Shown here: positions 1 through 17,331 of the stretch, in pieces | Numbering within the stretch: position 1 is the first letter of the stretch | Layout: each line of letters opens with the position of its first letter | DNA from: Strigamia acuminata | Lineage: Eukaryota > Arthropoda > Chilopoda > Geophilomorpha > Linotaeniidae | DNA length: 64,000 nt | Assembly: GCA_949358305.1 (NCBI GenBank) | Contig: OX442315.1 | Location: 16,022,427 to 16,086,426, forward strand | Direction of reading: 5' to 3' | Notes under the pieces: model-generated | Told to the model about the DNA's origin: nothing | The model's input: the letters and a program-made list of their open reading frames with translations, nothing else | Databases searched by the model: none | Program-made: the position numbers and the translations under genes

Positions 1-1426
1 TCGAATTTTTAGATACGAGTTTGTAGTCAACCACGAGGATTTGCAGTCGTATAAGAAATTCGAAGGAATTACTCACTTGCTAGAACATCCAATCCAAATG
101 CGGCCACCTTGTGAGAATAATTTGAATTAGAATAAATTTAAAAATTGTAATTTTTTTTTATTTTTATTTTATTTAACAGCTGAGCCGACAAAACCCGTGC
201 ATTTGCCGGTTTATTTGACGAAAAAAGAACAGAAGAAACTGCGAAGACAAAACCGGAGAGAAGCGTGGAAGGAAAAACAAGAAAAAATCCGTCTCGGGCT
301 CGACCCGCCGCCGGAACCCAAAGTGCGAATGGCGAATTTGATGAGAGTTTTGGGCACCGAAGCGGTGCAAGATCCGACTAAAATTGAAGCCCACGTGCGA
401 GCGCAGATGGCTAAACGTCAAAAGTAAGGAAATTTGAATTAATTTGGCCGAAATGAAGACGTTAAATTATTTGGTATTGACTTCAGGGCCCACGAGGAAG
501 CGAATGCGGCGAGGAAATTGACGACTCAACAACGGAGGGATAAAAGAGTGAAGAAAATGAGAGAGGATCTTTCGTTGGGCGTTTGCGTGACGGTTTACAG
601 GGTGCGGGAGTTGACAAACCCGTCGAAAAAGTTTAAAGTAGAAACGAACTGCAATCAGTTGCATATGAGCGGCTGTGTTGTTTTATATAGGGACTGTAAC
701 GTCGTTGTCGTCGAAGGAGGTGAATAAATGAATACTACGTGGATATTAATTCAAATTTGGGTAATTAATTTTATTTTTTTATTTTTAGGTCCCAAACAAC
801 AAAAGAAATTCAAGAAATTGATGTTACATCGAGTCAAGTGGGGCGAAGATAACATTTCGAAAGATCTTGGTATGAATAATCGAAATTATTTTGTTTATTT
901 TTGGTTTAAAACGATTAAATGTTTAATTCTTTGGTTTAAAACCCTCAATTGTTTCGTTTTAAACGACTAAATGTTTAATTTTCTCGTTTAAAACGATTAA
1001 ATATTTAATTTTTTCCTTTAAAACTATTAAATATTTAATTTTCTCGTTTAAAATGATTAAATATATTAATTTTCTTGTTTAAAACTATTAATTGTTTCGT
1101 TTAAAACGATAAAATGTGTAATTGTTTCGTTTAAAACGATAAAATGTGTAATTGTTTCGTTTAAAACGATAAAATGCGTAATTGTTTCGTTTAAAACGAT
1201 TGAATGTTTAATTTTGTTAATTTTTCTAGATGATGGATCGGAAGATCGACGCAATCGTTGCCACCTGGTGTGGGAAGGCACAGTTAAACATCGCTGCTTC
1301 GGCGATATGAAATTTAAAGTTTGTCCAACAGAAAACCACGCGCGAGATCACTTCAAGAAGAACGGAGTCGAACATTATTGGGATCTGGCGTACAGCGGCT
1401 CGATTCTGGAATCGGCCGACGTCTAG
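1..1426 (+). CDS. PRPF3: U4/U6 small nuclear ribonucleoprotein Prp3 (3' part; 5' end outside window)
   Basis: This is a spliceosomal protein of the U4/U6 and U4/U6.U5 snRNPs, acting in the nucleus. Five exons can be joined in frame: about 1-110, 180-423, 487-719, 789-869 and 1230-1426. Translated landmarks are [72 protein letters not shown] and the C-terminal [14 protein letters not shown] before a TAG stop. This order is typical of the conserved C-terminal half of PRPF3 (PRP3 domain followed by DUF1115). The reading frame is open to base 1, so the N-terminus lies upstream of the window. The last intron carries a tandem repeat. The next gene, KTI12, is tail-to-tail. Confidence 0.95.
872..1215. 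repeat. Intronic tandem repeat in PRPF3
   Basis: The last PRPF3 intron is filled with degenerate to near-perfect copies of a unit of about 30-36 bp built on TCGTTTAAAACGATAAAATG. The final copies, around 1090-1200, are almost identical. No coding signal is visible; ORFs through it are shadows of the repeat. Confidence 0.8.
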
Positions 1427-2155
1427 ATTCGTTCCGGTAGATTTGAATGTCGCTATTCTGTTGGACGTTTAAATTGTACGAATAGTTTTGTGTCTGGTCT
1501 TGATAGAATGAAATTGATTAAATTGAACTAATGAAAAATAACAATTATCAAATTTTCTTTGGATGAATGTGAAATAAATCTGATTTGTTTATGATATTTT
1601 GTGGTTTTTGTTTGAAATATTAAAACAAAACACATATTTTTCTTATTATTGTATTATTTCTATTGATTGATATAAATGATTGTTTTTTTTTTAAGTAATC
1701 GTGGTATTAAGATACTGAATGAACATGTTTATAACGTTTGCATCGGTTAAGTGCGATTTGCTGTATGAAATAAATTGTCTTCTTAGCCTGGTCAGTTCAC
1801 CGGCACTTACTGCACGCGTTAAATTTAAGTGAATAAAATTAAGGAATAAATTTTTTTTCTGATAAAAACAATGTCGGGTAGAGGATTGATTAACTGCACC
1901 TGAGCAAAAGATTCAAAAGTGTTTTTTTGCTTATAAAAACGCATTTTTCGATATAAAATCGTTTATCAGATAAAAAAAATGCACAAAAACGCACATTTTA
2001 TGCATAAAAATGGACTTTTTATGCACAAAAATCACTTTTTATGCACAAAAATCACTTTTCATGCACAAAAATGCACTTTTTGTGCACATTTGATCCGTAA
2101 AAATGTGCTTTCTTAGAGAAAATAATGCATTTTAAATCCAAAACAGCTGCTTCAG
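1427..2155. other. Convergent intergenic region with ATGCAC/AAAAA repeat
   Basis: This gap lies between the PRPF3 and KTI12 stops. It holds the presumed 3' UTRs (AATAAA-type sequences occur near 1570). From about 1920 to 2130 there is a degenerate minisatellite of ATGCACAAAAATCACTTTTT-type units. No gene was recognised. Confidence 0.6.
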
Positions 2156-3364
2156 TTACCCAATCCTTGTTCCATCACTAACAATAATGAAAAAAACATT
2201 GAAAAAAGGATATTTGTACATTCGAGTTTGGTATCTTGATGCCACCTGTTTCACCAGATCTCTGAGCTTCTAAAATAAACTGAAAAATAAAATAAAAGTT
2301 GTTCATTCACTCTTAATAAGAATGTTTCTGCAAACTTTTCGTACATTGACAACTTCTTGTGTTTTTCGATCCAATTCGTATAAATAATTAGTAGAATTTA
2401 AAAGAACCTGATAAAATTAAATAATAATAATAAAAAAATAAACAAAAAACGAAGGACAATTAAACAACTGTCCAAATTCAGCACAAACCGATTGCGTGGA
2501 TTTATTCGGTTTTAGCCTTTGCACCGCGAACACAGCGTCGGATACTTCATCCATTGATATTTCCCCATCACTTTGCACCGTTATTAACGGTTTATCCCAT
2601 CTATTCCTCGAGTCGGGAGCTTCAAACCTCTGAACAAGCGCATCAAACCTAATAAGCAATAATTAATTGTCAATTTTTAATTATTTTTCGATAATATTTA
2701 CACTTCTTGAGTATAAACTTCTGAGTCGACTTTTGCGCAATTCCATTGCCAAGCTGTTTCCTTATTTACGTCCAAATGAATCTAGAATTTTTAAATTTTT
2801 ATAAAAATAATAAAACACATTTGTATTGGAATTTACCACCAGGTGCGTTGTTTTCATCAACTTGGCCAAACAAAATAATTCATATCTGTAACCTTTAATG
2901 TAATTTGACGAATCCAATATGACCGTGGTTCCATCTCCCAGTAATCTAAGTACGAAAAGATATCATATTAATCGGGTTTACATTTTATTTTGGAAGAATA
3001 ATTGTTGATTACCTGTTTACTTCCGATTTCAGGTTAGCTCTCATGTCCTTTTCTTTGCTAACATCTGTCAATAGACGGCGTATTTTTTAAAAAATAATAA
3101 ATAACGAAAATCAATTCACCGCAATTTTTGCTTTGTAATTGCTTTTGTTTCATTTCATCTCTTCTATGTTTCGTTTAAGTAAGTAAATAGTTATTTAGAT
3201 TCGTTTTACTGACCTGAAAATGTTTGATTTTTCTGGTACGAGGAATCGCTGACGATTTCGGCTCGCGTTGGTTTACTTGATTTTTCTTCGAAAAAACTCT
3301 TTAGTTTGGTGGTTAATGTTGTTTTTCCACTGCTTGGATAACCACAGATTATAACTAAAGGCAT
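2156..3364 (-). CDS. KTI12: Protein KTI12 homolog (P-loop ATPase linked to Elongator)
   Basis: This P-loop protein works with the Elongator complex in wobble-uridine tRNA modification. The start at 3364 gives MPLVIICGYPSSGKTTLT, with the Walker A motif GYPSSGKT. Further exons read ILDSSNYIKGYRYELFCLAK (the signature after the KTI12 Walker B-like region), VQRFEAPDSRNRWDKPLI and STNYLYELDRKTQEVVN. The last exon reads LRDLVKQVASRYQTRMYKYP and a TAA stop lies at about 2156. All junctions read are GT-AG and phase-consistent. The C-terminal tail after MYKYP is not one I recognise in other KTI12 proteins. The gene is head-to-head with dUTPase, about 490 bp apart. Confidence 0.88.
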
Positions 3365-3853
3365 CGGTTCTAGCGGCAATTGGAATATAAGCTTAAAAGA
3401 GTAAAATTAGCACCTCGCTGGATAGTTTTGCTTTGTAAAATCACAAAATGGCCGCTGCTGAAACAATTTCCAGTTCAGTTGTGAAATCATGACGTGTTCA
3501 AATCGATTTCTCATAACTAGACTGGAATTTATATACATCACCTGCCGCTAAAATTCGAAACAATTTTATATTTTTTAAAACTTCTGAGAGAAAATAGTTG
3601 TTTTATTATTTATGGTACCTTTCAATATTTGCATTTATTTGAATAAATAAACGCATTTACGTCACAAATTGTCCAATCATCTCGCTCAAAAATAAAAATT
3701 ATAACCTCAGGCTGTCAATTTTCCCGCCAAATTTAACTTAAGGCGCGAGATGGATAAGGTTTCACATCTTACAATCCCATTGTGACTTCCACAGACCAAA
3801 GATCCGCCAAACTGGTTTCACCATTCCTTTTCACATCTCACTATTCTAAGAAA

Positions 3854-4566
3854 ATGGCGACGCCAACTCCAGTTCTCAAATTCAAACGTGTAACAGAAAA
3901 CGCTTACGAGCCGCAAAAGGGATCAGAATTAGCTGCTGGTTACGATCTCCGCAGGTGAATATTAATTTCTATTAATTTAATCAACTTAAATAACGTATTA
4001 ATCGCATTATATTTCTATTCGAAGCGCCAACGAATACACAGTTCCACCGATGGAGAAACTGTTAGTTTCCACTGACCTGAAAGTCGCACTTCCTGACGGT
4101 TATTATGGACGAGTTGGTAAGAAAAATAAAAATAAAAACGAAGAAAAACTATTTGAAAAATTGTAAAAAATTGATTAATTCTCAGCCCCACGAAGTGGAT
4201 TGGCATTAAAACAGTTCATAGACGTCGGTGGTGGTGTAATTGACCAGGATTACAGGGGCACAGTAGGCGTAATTCTGTTTAATTTCGGTAAAACTGAATT
4301 CAAAGGTTTGTAATTTGCTCGTTTTATTAAGTGAATTTCAGTCTTAATCGAATCATTTATTCCAGTTTCGAAAGGCGATCGAATTGCGCAATTGATTTGC
4401 GAAAAAATCTGCTATCCGACGTTGCAGGAAGTTGATGTAATTTTATGAGTTTTCAGGAAAAAATTATATTTATGTATGTTTTATTTCAATTTTTACATCT
4501 TTTTTTCAGGATTTGGACCAAACCGGTCGCGGTGAAGGTGGTTTTGGTTCGTCCGGAGTGAATTAA
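3854..4566 (+). CDS. DUT: Deoxyuridine 5'-triphosphate nucleotidohydrolase (dUTPase)
   Basis: It hydrolyses dUTP to dUMP and pyrophosphate, keeping uracil out of DNA and feeding dTMP synthesis. Five short exons give a protein of about 150 residues, normal for trimeric dUTPase. All five conserved motifs are visible in order: [30 protein letters not shown] (substrate Asp and Tyr), KGDRIAQLI and [11 protein letters not shown] (the C-terminal P-loop-like arm that closes over the active site). The start [13 protein letters not shown] directly precedes the core, so there is no obvious mitochondrial presequence. This is probably the nuclear form. The gene is divergent from KTI12 and convergent with the isochorismatase gene, with only 115 bp between stops. 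Confidence 0.97.
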
Positions 4567-4681
4567 GCAAGTTAAACGTGCCATTTAAAAAGCTGTAACA
4601 AGCTCATAAGTGTTAATAGTATTGTTTCACACTGTCTTCCCGTCATAAACGTATTTTTTCAATTGATTTATTTGTGTTATT

Positions 4682-5521
4682 TTACATTTTGGACACAATT
4701 TCCGAGTCCGGTGAAGGATTCTTAACAAGATCTCGAATTTTATTGAATTTTGGATGATTTTTATCCACAATTAATTTGAACAGCACCGATTCGCTGGTCG
4801 TAATGTAACAACCGATTTGACTCAGCCTCTAAATAAATATATAAATATAAACAATCAAATTTCTCAAATAAATTATCAAAATTACTTGAAATGCTAAAAG
4901 TCTGTCTTGACTTGTTCGACTGCTGGTCGCATCTGCCACAACGTGAACTTCCAAACCACGGGATAACAAATCCATAGCTGTTTGTTCGATGCACACGTGT
5001 GTCTAAATAATTAAACGTGTTAAAATAATACGAGGAAAATATTTGTGTTGATTTAACCGTACTTCATAGCCGAATAAAATGGCCGATTTCACGTTTTTTA
5101 ATTCGTTTTCCAATAGAGTTTTCACTTCTGGACAAACCATGCTGAATGTGGTTTTGCTTATCACGCCACCGAGTGCGTGATTCACATCAAGTTCCGAAAT
5201 CGTCGCACCCAGACCTTTTGGATACTGAAATAGTCAATTTGTTAGAACTTATGATGGTAATTATTAATTAATAAATTAATTTACTTGTTCGGTGACGATT
5301 GTGGGAATTTCCAACGCTTTTGTTGCCTCGATCTGAGCGAGAAATTATTTTTTAAAGTTATTTTTCGTATTTTTGTTGTTTGGATTTTTATTGTTTACCA
5401 TTTTTATCACCACCGTGATTGTTTCGGCAAAATGGCTGATGACATTTTTTATTTTTTCCTGGATGTCGCACACCATTACGACACTGGTTTCTGGATTCAG
5501 GAAACCTAAATGGGGTGCCAT
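4682..5521 (-). CDS. Isochorismatase-domain protein, tandem copy A (ISOC1/2-like)
   Basis: This is a cysteine-hydrolase-fold protein of the ISOC1/ISOC2 family; the physiological substrate in animals is not established. Four to five exons read [20 protein letters not shown] (Asp in the VCDIQEK motif), [34 protein letters not shown] (the catalytic Cys lies in HVCIEQT) and [15 protein letters not shown]. The C-terminus ends EIVSKM with TAA at 4682. An in-frame ATG at 5551 would add ten residues; 5521 was chosen because it fits the family N-terminus. It lies head-to-tail with a second copy immediately upstream, a local tandem duplication. Confidence 0.93.
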
Positions 5522-5917
5522 CTTTATTCTAACTGATGCGCAACGTTGCAAATGTTGATAATTTCGAAGATAATTATGAGTTTAAAGATGCTGATTTTTG
5601 AGATTAACGTTTAAGGTAGTGGGGACACTGTGGGAAAACCTGATTTGAAGAAAAAAAATCGTGTCGGAAATGATTTCAAACAACGTTTAAATGTTAGATA
5701 AATACGATTATAATATTTCCAACGTGTATAATTCTAAATTTTTAATAAATTTCCGGTTTTTGAATGCATCAAAGGATTTTGATAAAATTTATTTACATTT
5801 TAGCAGTACCGAGATTGAAATGCGGTAGTTATTAAATAAGCCACTAGGGGATTGATGGATAAAATTGATTCTTTATTTCATTTTGTCTGTGTGATTATAC
5901 AATACAATTCAGATTGT

Positions 5918-7373
5918 TTATTTTGAGTTGAGACACAATGGACATATTGGAGACACGATTTCCGAATCCGGATTCGGTTGGCGAAGAAGTTCGCGAAATT
6001 CGTCAAATTTCGGATGGTCTTTACCACCCGACAACAGTTTAAAAAAAACCGAATCGCACGTCGTTATAAAGCAACCAATTTGACCCAATCTCTAAAAAAT
6101 AAAAATAAAAATTACTAATTCAACCATCTTTTTCAAATTTTATTCACGTTGAATGCTAAAATCCGTTCTTGTCGTGAGCGACTCGAAGTTGCATCTGCTA
6201 CAACGTGAACTTCCTTTCCAAGAGATAACAAATCCATAGCAGTCTGTTCGATGCACGCATGTGCCTGTAAAACAAAACAAAAAATCAAACAATAATTTAT
6301 TTACATGAAAAGTGGGGCGCATGATTTTAATCTTAAAACAGCACAACTGAACTGCAAAAATGAGACTTCATTGTTTTCCAACAAAGGAAAAGTTATTATT
6401 CCAGTGTTTCAATGAGCACGGGTTTTAGTAAAACCCACTAGAATGGCTGCCGAGCAGGCTGATTTTGTCACACCCTCTATTATTCGTACCATTCAGATCA
6501 GGGGTTCACAAACTTTTCAACATTTGGACACAACTTTTTTGAAATGCAATCTATGGTGACTTATTTCATCTCTGGCGCATTAAATTTTTACTGTGTTAAT
6601 TATTGTCTATACTGCCGGAAAAATGTTTTTTTTACATTTTGATTTTCTTTACTTCGCAATTTCTTATAATTTTTAATTTTTTCTCTTAAAAAAAAACCAA
6701 ATTTATTACTTTTTGCGACCCAACAAAAATTGGCGACCCATAGTTTGCGAAAAGCTGGTTTAGACCAGGGCTTAAAATTTTTCCACTCGCGACCCAATAG
6801 ATTTGTTTGCTATTATATAGGTATTACTTACAAAAATGGCAGACCCCAGTTTACGAAGTTCTAATTTAGACAGTTCAAAAAAATTTATTAAATAACAAAT
6901 CTTACTTCGTGGCCAAACAAAACACAACTTTTTACGTGTTTTAACTCGTTTTCGAACATTTTTACCACTTCTGGAACCAACATACTGCATGCTGATTTTA
7001 CAATTATACCACCAAGTGCATGTTTGACATCCAGTTCAGGAACAGTTAGGCCCAAACCTTTGGAGTACTATAGAATTGATATGTTTCATTTGTTTGGAGC
7101 AATTTATTGTGAATTTATAATTACTTACGTGTTCAGAGACGAGCAGAGGAATATCAATAATTTTTGCACCGCTGACCTGAAACCAGTAGAGAATGAAATT
7201 ATTTCATATTTGTTTATTTATTTACGGAGTGTGTATTTATTTATTTTTACCAATTTTTCAGCAACAGTTAATGTTTCAGCAAAGTTGCAAATAATGTGTC
7301 TAATTTTTTCTTGGATGTCGCATAGCATAAATACAGTTGTCGATTCATCTAAATAGCCTAATTTTAATGCCAT
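5918..7373 (-). CDS. Isochorismatase-domain protein, tandem copy B (ISOC1/2-like)
   Basis: This is a paralogue of the gene at 4682-5521 with the same exon layout. It starts MALKLGYLDESTTVFMLCDI. Conserved pieces are [36 protein letters not shown] (catalytic Cys in HACIEQT) and [18 protein letters not shown]. The C-terminus is extended relative to copy A by ICPLCLNSK, which adds a Cys-x-x-Cys pair. One intron, about 6265-6905, is enlarged by two old hAT-type transposon insertions. Its 5' end faces the DPP8/9 gene across about 1.07 kb. The sequence divergence between copies shows the duplication is not recent. Confidence 0.92.
6499..6757. mobile_element. Old hAT (Charlie-like) non-autonomous element
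   Basis: The left end CAGGGGTTCACAAACTTTT matches the known Charlie-type hAT terminus. The right end AGTTTGCGAAAAGCTG is its inverted counterpart. Flanking 8-mers ATTCAGAT and GTTTAGAC agree at five of eight positions, suggesting a decayed target duplication. The element lies inside an intron of isochorismatase copy B and has no coding capacity. Confidence 0.6.
6766..6863. mobile_element. Second, shorter hAT (Charlie-like) fragment abutting the first
   Basis: It begins CAGGGCTTAAAATTTTTCC and ends near CCCCAGTTTACGAAGTTC, both Charlie-like termini. It is flanked by GTTTAGAC and ATTTAGAC, a 7/8 match. It sits directly against the upstream element, sharing the TTTAGAC target. Confidence 0.55.
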
Positions 7374-8442
7374 TTTTATAGATTAAAAGAAAATTAATGC
7401 AGGAATTTGAAGATGTGTGCTGTTATTGTTGTTTAGGTTTGAACTGGAAGTCACCCACGCAGCATGTGTTGAACATTTATTAAAAGTCATTAAAATTTTG
7501 AGATTTAATCGTCTGCTGTTATTGTGGGTTGGTATTTATAAAACCCGAATTGTTTATGTTTCGTCATATAAATGTACAATATTATTTGAAAAAAAATAAG
7601 AATAGTTGAAAGATATTTGTTTGAAAATATTTTTTTAATTTTTTGTTTTATTTTAAACTTTCTACGGAGAATTCGGGTGAATTTCGATTTATGCCATATT
7701 CGCCTTTTAGCAAAACCGAAGTTGGTTGATCGAGTTTAGATAATACAATTCCCCAACATTTTATTCTATAATAATAAAAATTCAAAATAAATTTACTGTT
7801 CTAAAAATATTAATTTGCTTTTTTATTAATTTTATATCAACAAATTAATTTTTATTTTTCATTTGTTGCGGATCAGCAAAAAAAAAATCGGAAACATCGT
7901 CGTTCACGATAATGAAGAGCTGGTGCAGAGCCAGTAATCGATTATTCCGACACCCAAAGAGTAAATAAACGCATTTAAACTCGTTCCCGTAAAAACAAAA
8001 CCTTTATTTCTTCATAATAAAACTTAATCCAAATCCCCCCACTAATCCACAAATTTTTAATACTCATTTACCAATCGATACCAAAAACCCCAAAACTCGA
8101 TACACCAGTATCGACTAACTGAATATCTTAAATACTGACATCATGGCGGCGACCTCCCATAATCAAACAAAAACCTCAAACACATAATTACATAAAATAA
8201 CTTTAAAATATGCTAGTAAAAGCCAACTACACTACATGAGAATATCAAACCGATACAACTGCGTTTCCCTACAGGTTTGAATGACATATTATAAATGCCT
8301 CAAATATTTTAATCCAATTTTCCATGCAAAAAAAACGTAAACAAAAAATAATTAAAAAATAATCAAAATCCCGGTACGCAAAAAACCGCGCACAGTTTCG
8401 CCCTCAAGTTACGGATTTCTTTCTTTTCCAGACCCGATATCG
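7374..8442. other. Divergent intergenic region, isochorismatase copy B / DPP8/9
   Basis: This region contains presumed promoters or 5' UTRs for both genes. ATGGCGGC occurs at about 8143-8150 (YY1-like core). A short open stretch on the minus strand at about 7660-7770 looks protein-like but has no partner exons. No further gene was seen. Confidence 0.5.
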
Positions 8443-14563
<6,121 letters not shown>

Positions 14564-15105
14564 AATGAGAATAGAAAATATACAAATTTTGGCTTTTTCT
14601 TCTTTTTTTGCTATATTTTTTATTTTAATCGTTTAATTCTCTTCTAATTTTTACATTTAATTTTTCTTTTTGTGTTGCAAATTATTTGGATTTTATTATT
14701 TAAATTTTTTTTTTTGTTCTTTTAAATCAAAAAAAATAATAAATAAATAAAAAACGTTTTATTTAATTATGCTTATGATAATTCAGTTGTGTTTGTATGA
14801 AATACAGTTGGAATGAATATGAAAAACAATAAACAAATCGCATTTTTAAATGACAGTTTTGTCTTTTTATTTCGTTTCCCGCGGTTTAACTCGATAAAAT
14901 CAATGGATTCGGTCAATTTACCGTAAACAAACACAATCCCTTATTATTATTTCACGTTTTTTTATTTAAAAACAATGAAACAGCAGAAACGAGACGAGGA
15001 TTTTGAATAACTTCCTCGTCCACTTCCAATCCGTAATGGCAGGAATTCCTCCTTTATGTAATCGATTTTAACGATACTGGGCATTTAACTGGTTGTTGCA
15101 TACGG

Positions 15106-15456
15106 CTAAAATTCAAGGATACGCGTTTTAAGGGAAGTGATTTGGACTCGCAATTTGATGCAGTGCACCGAGCATGAAGATATTGTCCAAAATGTCCACT
15201 TTACCCCGACTTGGCAGGTGCCAAAAAGCATTTGTATTTGGTGCATTCCGATTGGTTGGCACGCACAATTGCTAGGGTTAGGAGCGTGTTGCCAAGACGA
15301 CCAATCTGTGCCTACCTTGGCCATGGCTGAGATGCCGCCACTTCGCCCGATGCTGGTCACTAACGTTTCGAGGCACCGCGGACACAATTTCATCATGTGG
15401 GTCAACGTACAAATCGTTAAAAAGTAAGGGCTAACTAAATGGAACGTGGGGGTCAC
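15106..15456. other. GC-richer block open on both strands, identity unknown
   Basis: This roughly 350-bp stretch is clearly richer in G+C than its surroundings. It is open for 96 codons on the plus strand and 116 on the minus strand, but neither frame begins with ATG. On the minus strand the first ATG-led segment starts MMKLCPRCLETLVTS. A possible donor GTAAGG follows the plus-strand frame at about 15424. I recognise no protein or RNA family. It may be a conserved non-coding element, a lone exon or a fragment of a mobile element. Confidence 0.3.
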
Positions 15457-16567
15457 TTGAGGTAGGGTAAATGTATAAAAAATAAGGTTTTTGTTTAAAT
15501 AATTTATATATGTATGATTTTTTTGGGTTAGAATTCGATTATAATCGATTTTAATTATTTTTGTTCGTTTTGGATAAGATATTTGTTTTTGTTCAGATTT
15601 ATATTTTTTAAATTTTTTTTTGTTAAATTTTAGTGAAATTTTTTTAATTTTTAATGAAATTTGAATGGATTCAGTAAGCGGCGTCCATGGAAAGTATTTT
15701 TAAATGATTTTATTTTCATGTAAGATGAAGAAAACTTAAAAATGTGTCATATTGATTTTTCTCTTCAGCTTTGGGTTTATCTCAATTCTGCCTTGTACTT
15801 TTGTTACGTTGCCAAATGAAGAGTCTAAGTCTATTTCATTACATTTGATGTTCTCCAATTGCTGCATACACACACCATTCTCGGCACGAATTTAAAAATA
15901 ATAAATTAGAATATAAATAGACTAATCGATATACAAATGATTCATAAGAATCGGTTTTAACTGTAAGTGTAAAAAGATGGAGCTAATCTGTAGCAAACAG
16001 ATGACATTAATCGTTTAGCGACATTCATTCCACTCCCTTCCGTGCAAAAGCCCGAAATCATGGTTAATCAATGAGTTTTAGGCCTGTGAGGTGGGAGTTG
16101 TACATCCATATTAAATTCCTCGAGAAGAATTGGAATATTTAGTCATTTTGGAGTGAGAATAAACAAATGTGAAACGTTCCGTGGAAAAGCGCTGGAATTC
16201 ATGTGTTGGAACGGAAAGCCGACCTTCGTCTTTATTATGGTAAATTAATATTTTAGAATATAAAAAAATCAATAGATAAAATCGCACACTTATTTATGAA
16301 AATTACGGTAATTGAGCAGCTGCTAAACAAATAAAATAGAAAATCGGTTATAAAATTGTCAATTAATTGCGGTAATTTGTAAATTATCATTTGTGTCCGA
16401 CTTGTTGTGCATACTTGGCATTTATTCATATTTATCTATTTTACGCACACAAATGTCTCAATTATTATGAAATTCTTGAGATAAATATTTGTTGTCGGTG
16501 TATTTAGTACAGAGAATTTGATTAAGTTTTTTATTAGGCAGATGGTTGCTGCCATGTTACTTGACAT

Positions 16568-16947
16568 CAGTGAACGAAAAATTTGAACTTCGTTCACTTT
16601 TAGGAGCGAACTTGACCAATGAAATTATTGCAAAAATGTTAGTTTAAATGTTTCGACGACGTTTTCATCATCAAAATATTCGTTTCTAATCACTTTTTAC
16701 AGCAAAAACAGCCATGAAAGTCATAAAAACGACTGCTTTACTAAAAAAAAGTGTTTTTTTTTTGTCTTCTGCAATCCACAAAATGTAACAAAAAACATTT
16801 TGATTTTTAAAAAAAAAATCTGAAAAATGAACGTGAACTTTTGATTCAAATTCATGAACTTGAACTTAGTTCACTTCGAACACGTTTACATGGTCATGAA
16901 CGCAAACTTGAACACGTTCACAATTTAGTGAACGAGATACAACACTG
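16568..16947. mobile_element. hAT-type MITE with perfect 8-bp target duplication
   Basis: The element begins CAGTGAACGAAAAATTTG and ends ATACAACACTG. It is flanked on both sides by the identical 8-mer CTTGACAT (16560-16567 and 16948-16955), as hAT transposases generate. The interior is rich in GTTCAC/GTGAAC inverted motifs. There is no coding capacity, so it is non-autonomous. Confidence 0.8.
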
Positions 16948-17138
16948 CTTGACATGGTAACAGTTTTAAATGACTGCTGCTAGTTCCTGTACTGACTGGA
17001 AGCATATTATTAATACACTTTTACTGATATGCAAATTTTGATACATCACCATATACCGATTATCGGTAACCAAATATTGGTTGACTGGAAAACATTGCAA
17101 GATGTCTACTACTGCCTGTAGCATCTGTACCTAACTTA

Positions 17139-17331
17139 CCGTAAAGTTTCAAATTGGCGCCGAGTTCTGATAAGCCAGGGCCCATTTAAACGCCGGGGTC
17201 CGATTAAGCGCCAGGGTCCCAAAAAGCACAGAATTTTTTAATACCTGCCGGGGTTCAAATAGACGTCGGGGGAGGGAGGTTAGGTCCGAAAAATAAATAA
17301 ACGACCGGGACGCAATTTGAAGCTTTTACGG
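17139..17331. mobile_element. Mariner-like MITE with GC-rich internal repeats
   Basis: Terminal inverted repeats CCGTAAAGTTTCAAATTG (left) and CCGTAAAAGCTTCAAATTG (right, read in reverse) are flanked by TA on both sides, fitting Tc1/mariner-type insertion. The core is strongly GC-rich, with repeated GCGCCAGGGTCC / ACGCCGGGGTCCGATTAA blocks, unlike the surrounding AT-rich DNA. Confidence 0.7.

Noticed and set aside
7657-7775. Minus-strand open stretch translating to WGIVLSKLDQPTSVLLKGEY-like sequence with an AG acceptor before it
   Set aside because: It looks like a terminal exon, but no upstream exon could be found in the 0.6 kb before the DPP8/9 start and no family was recognised.
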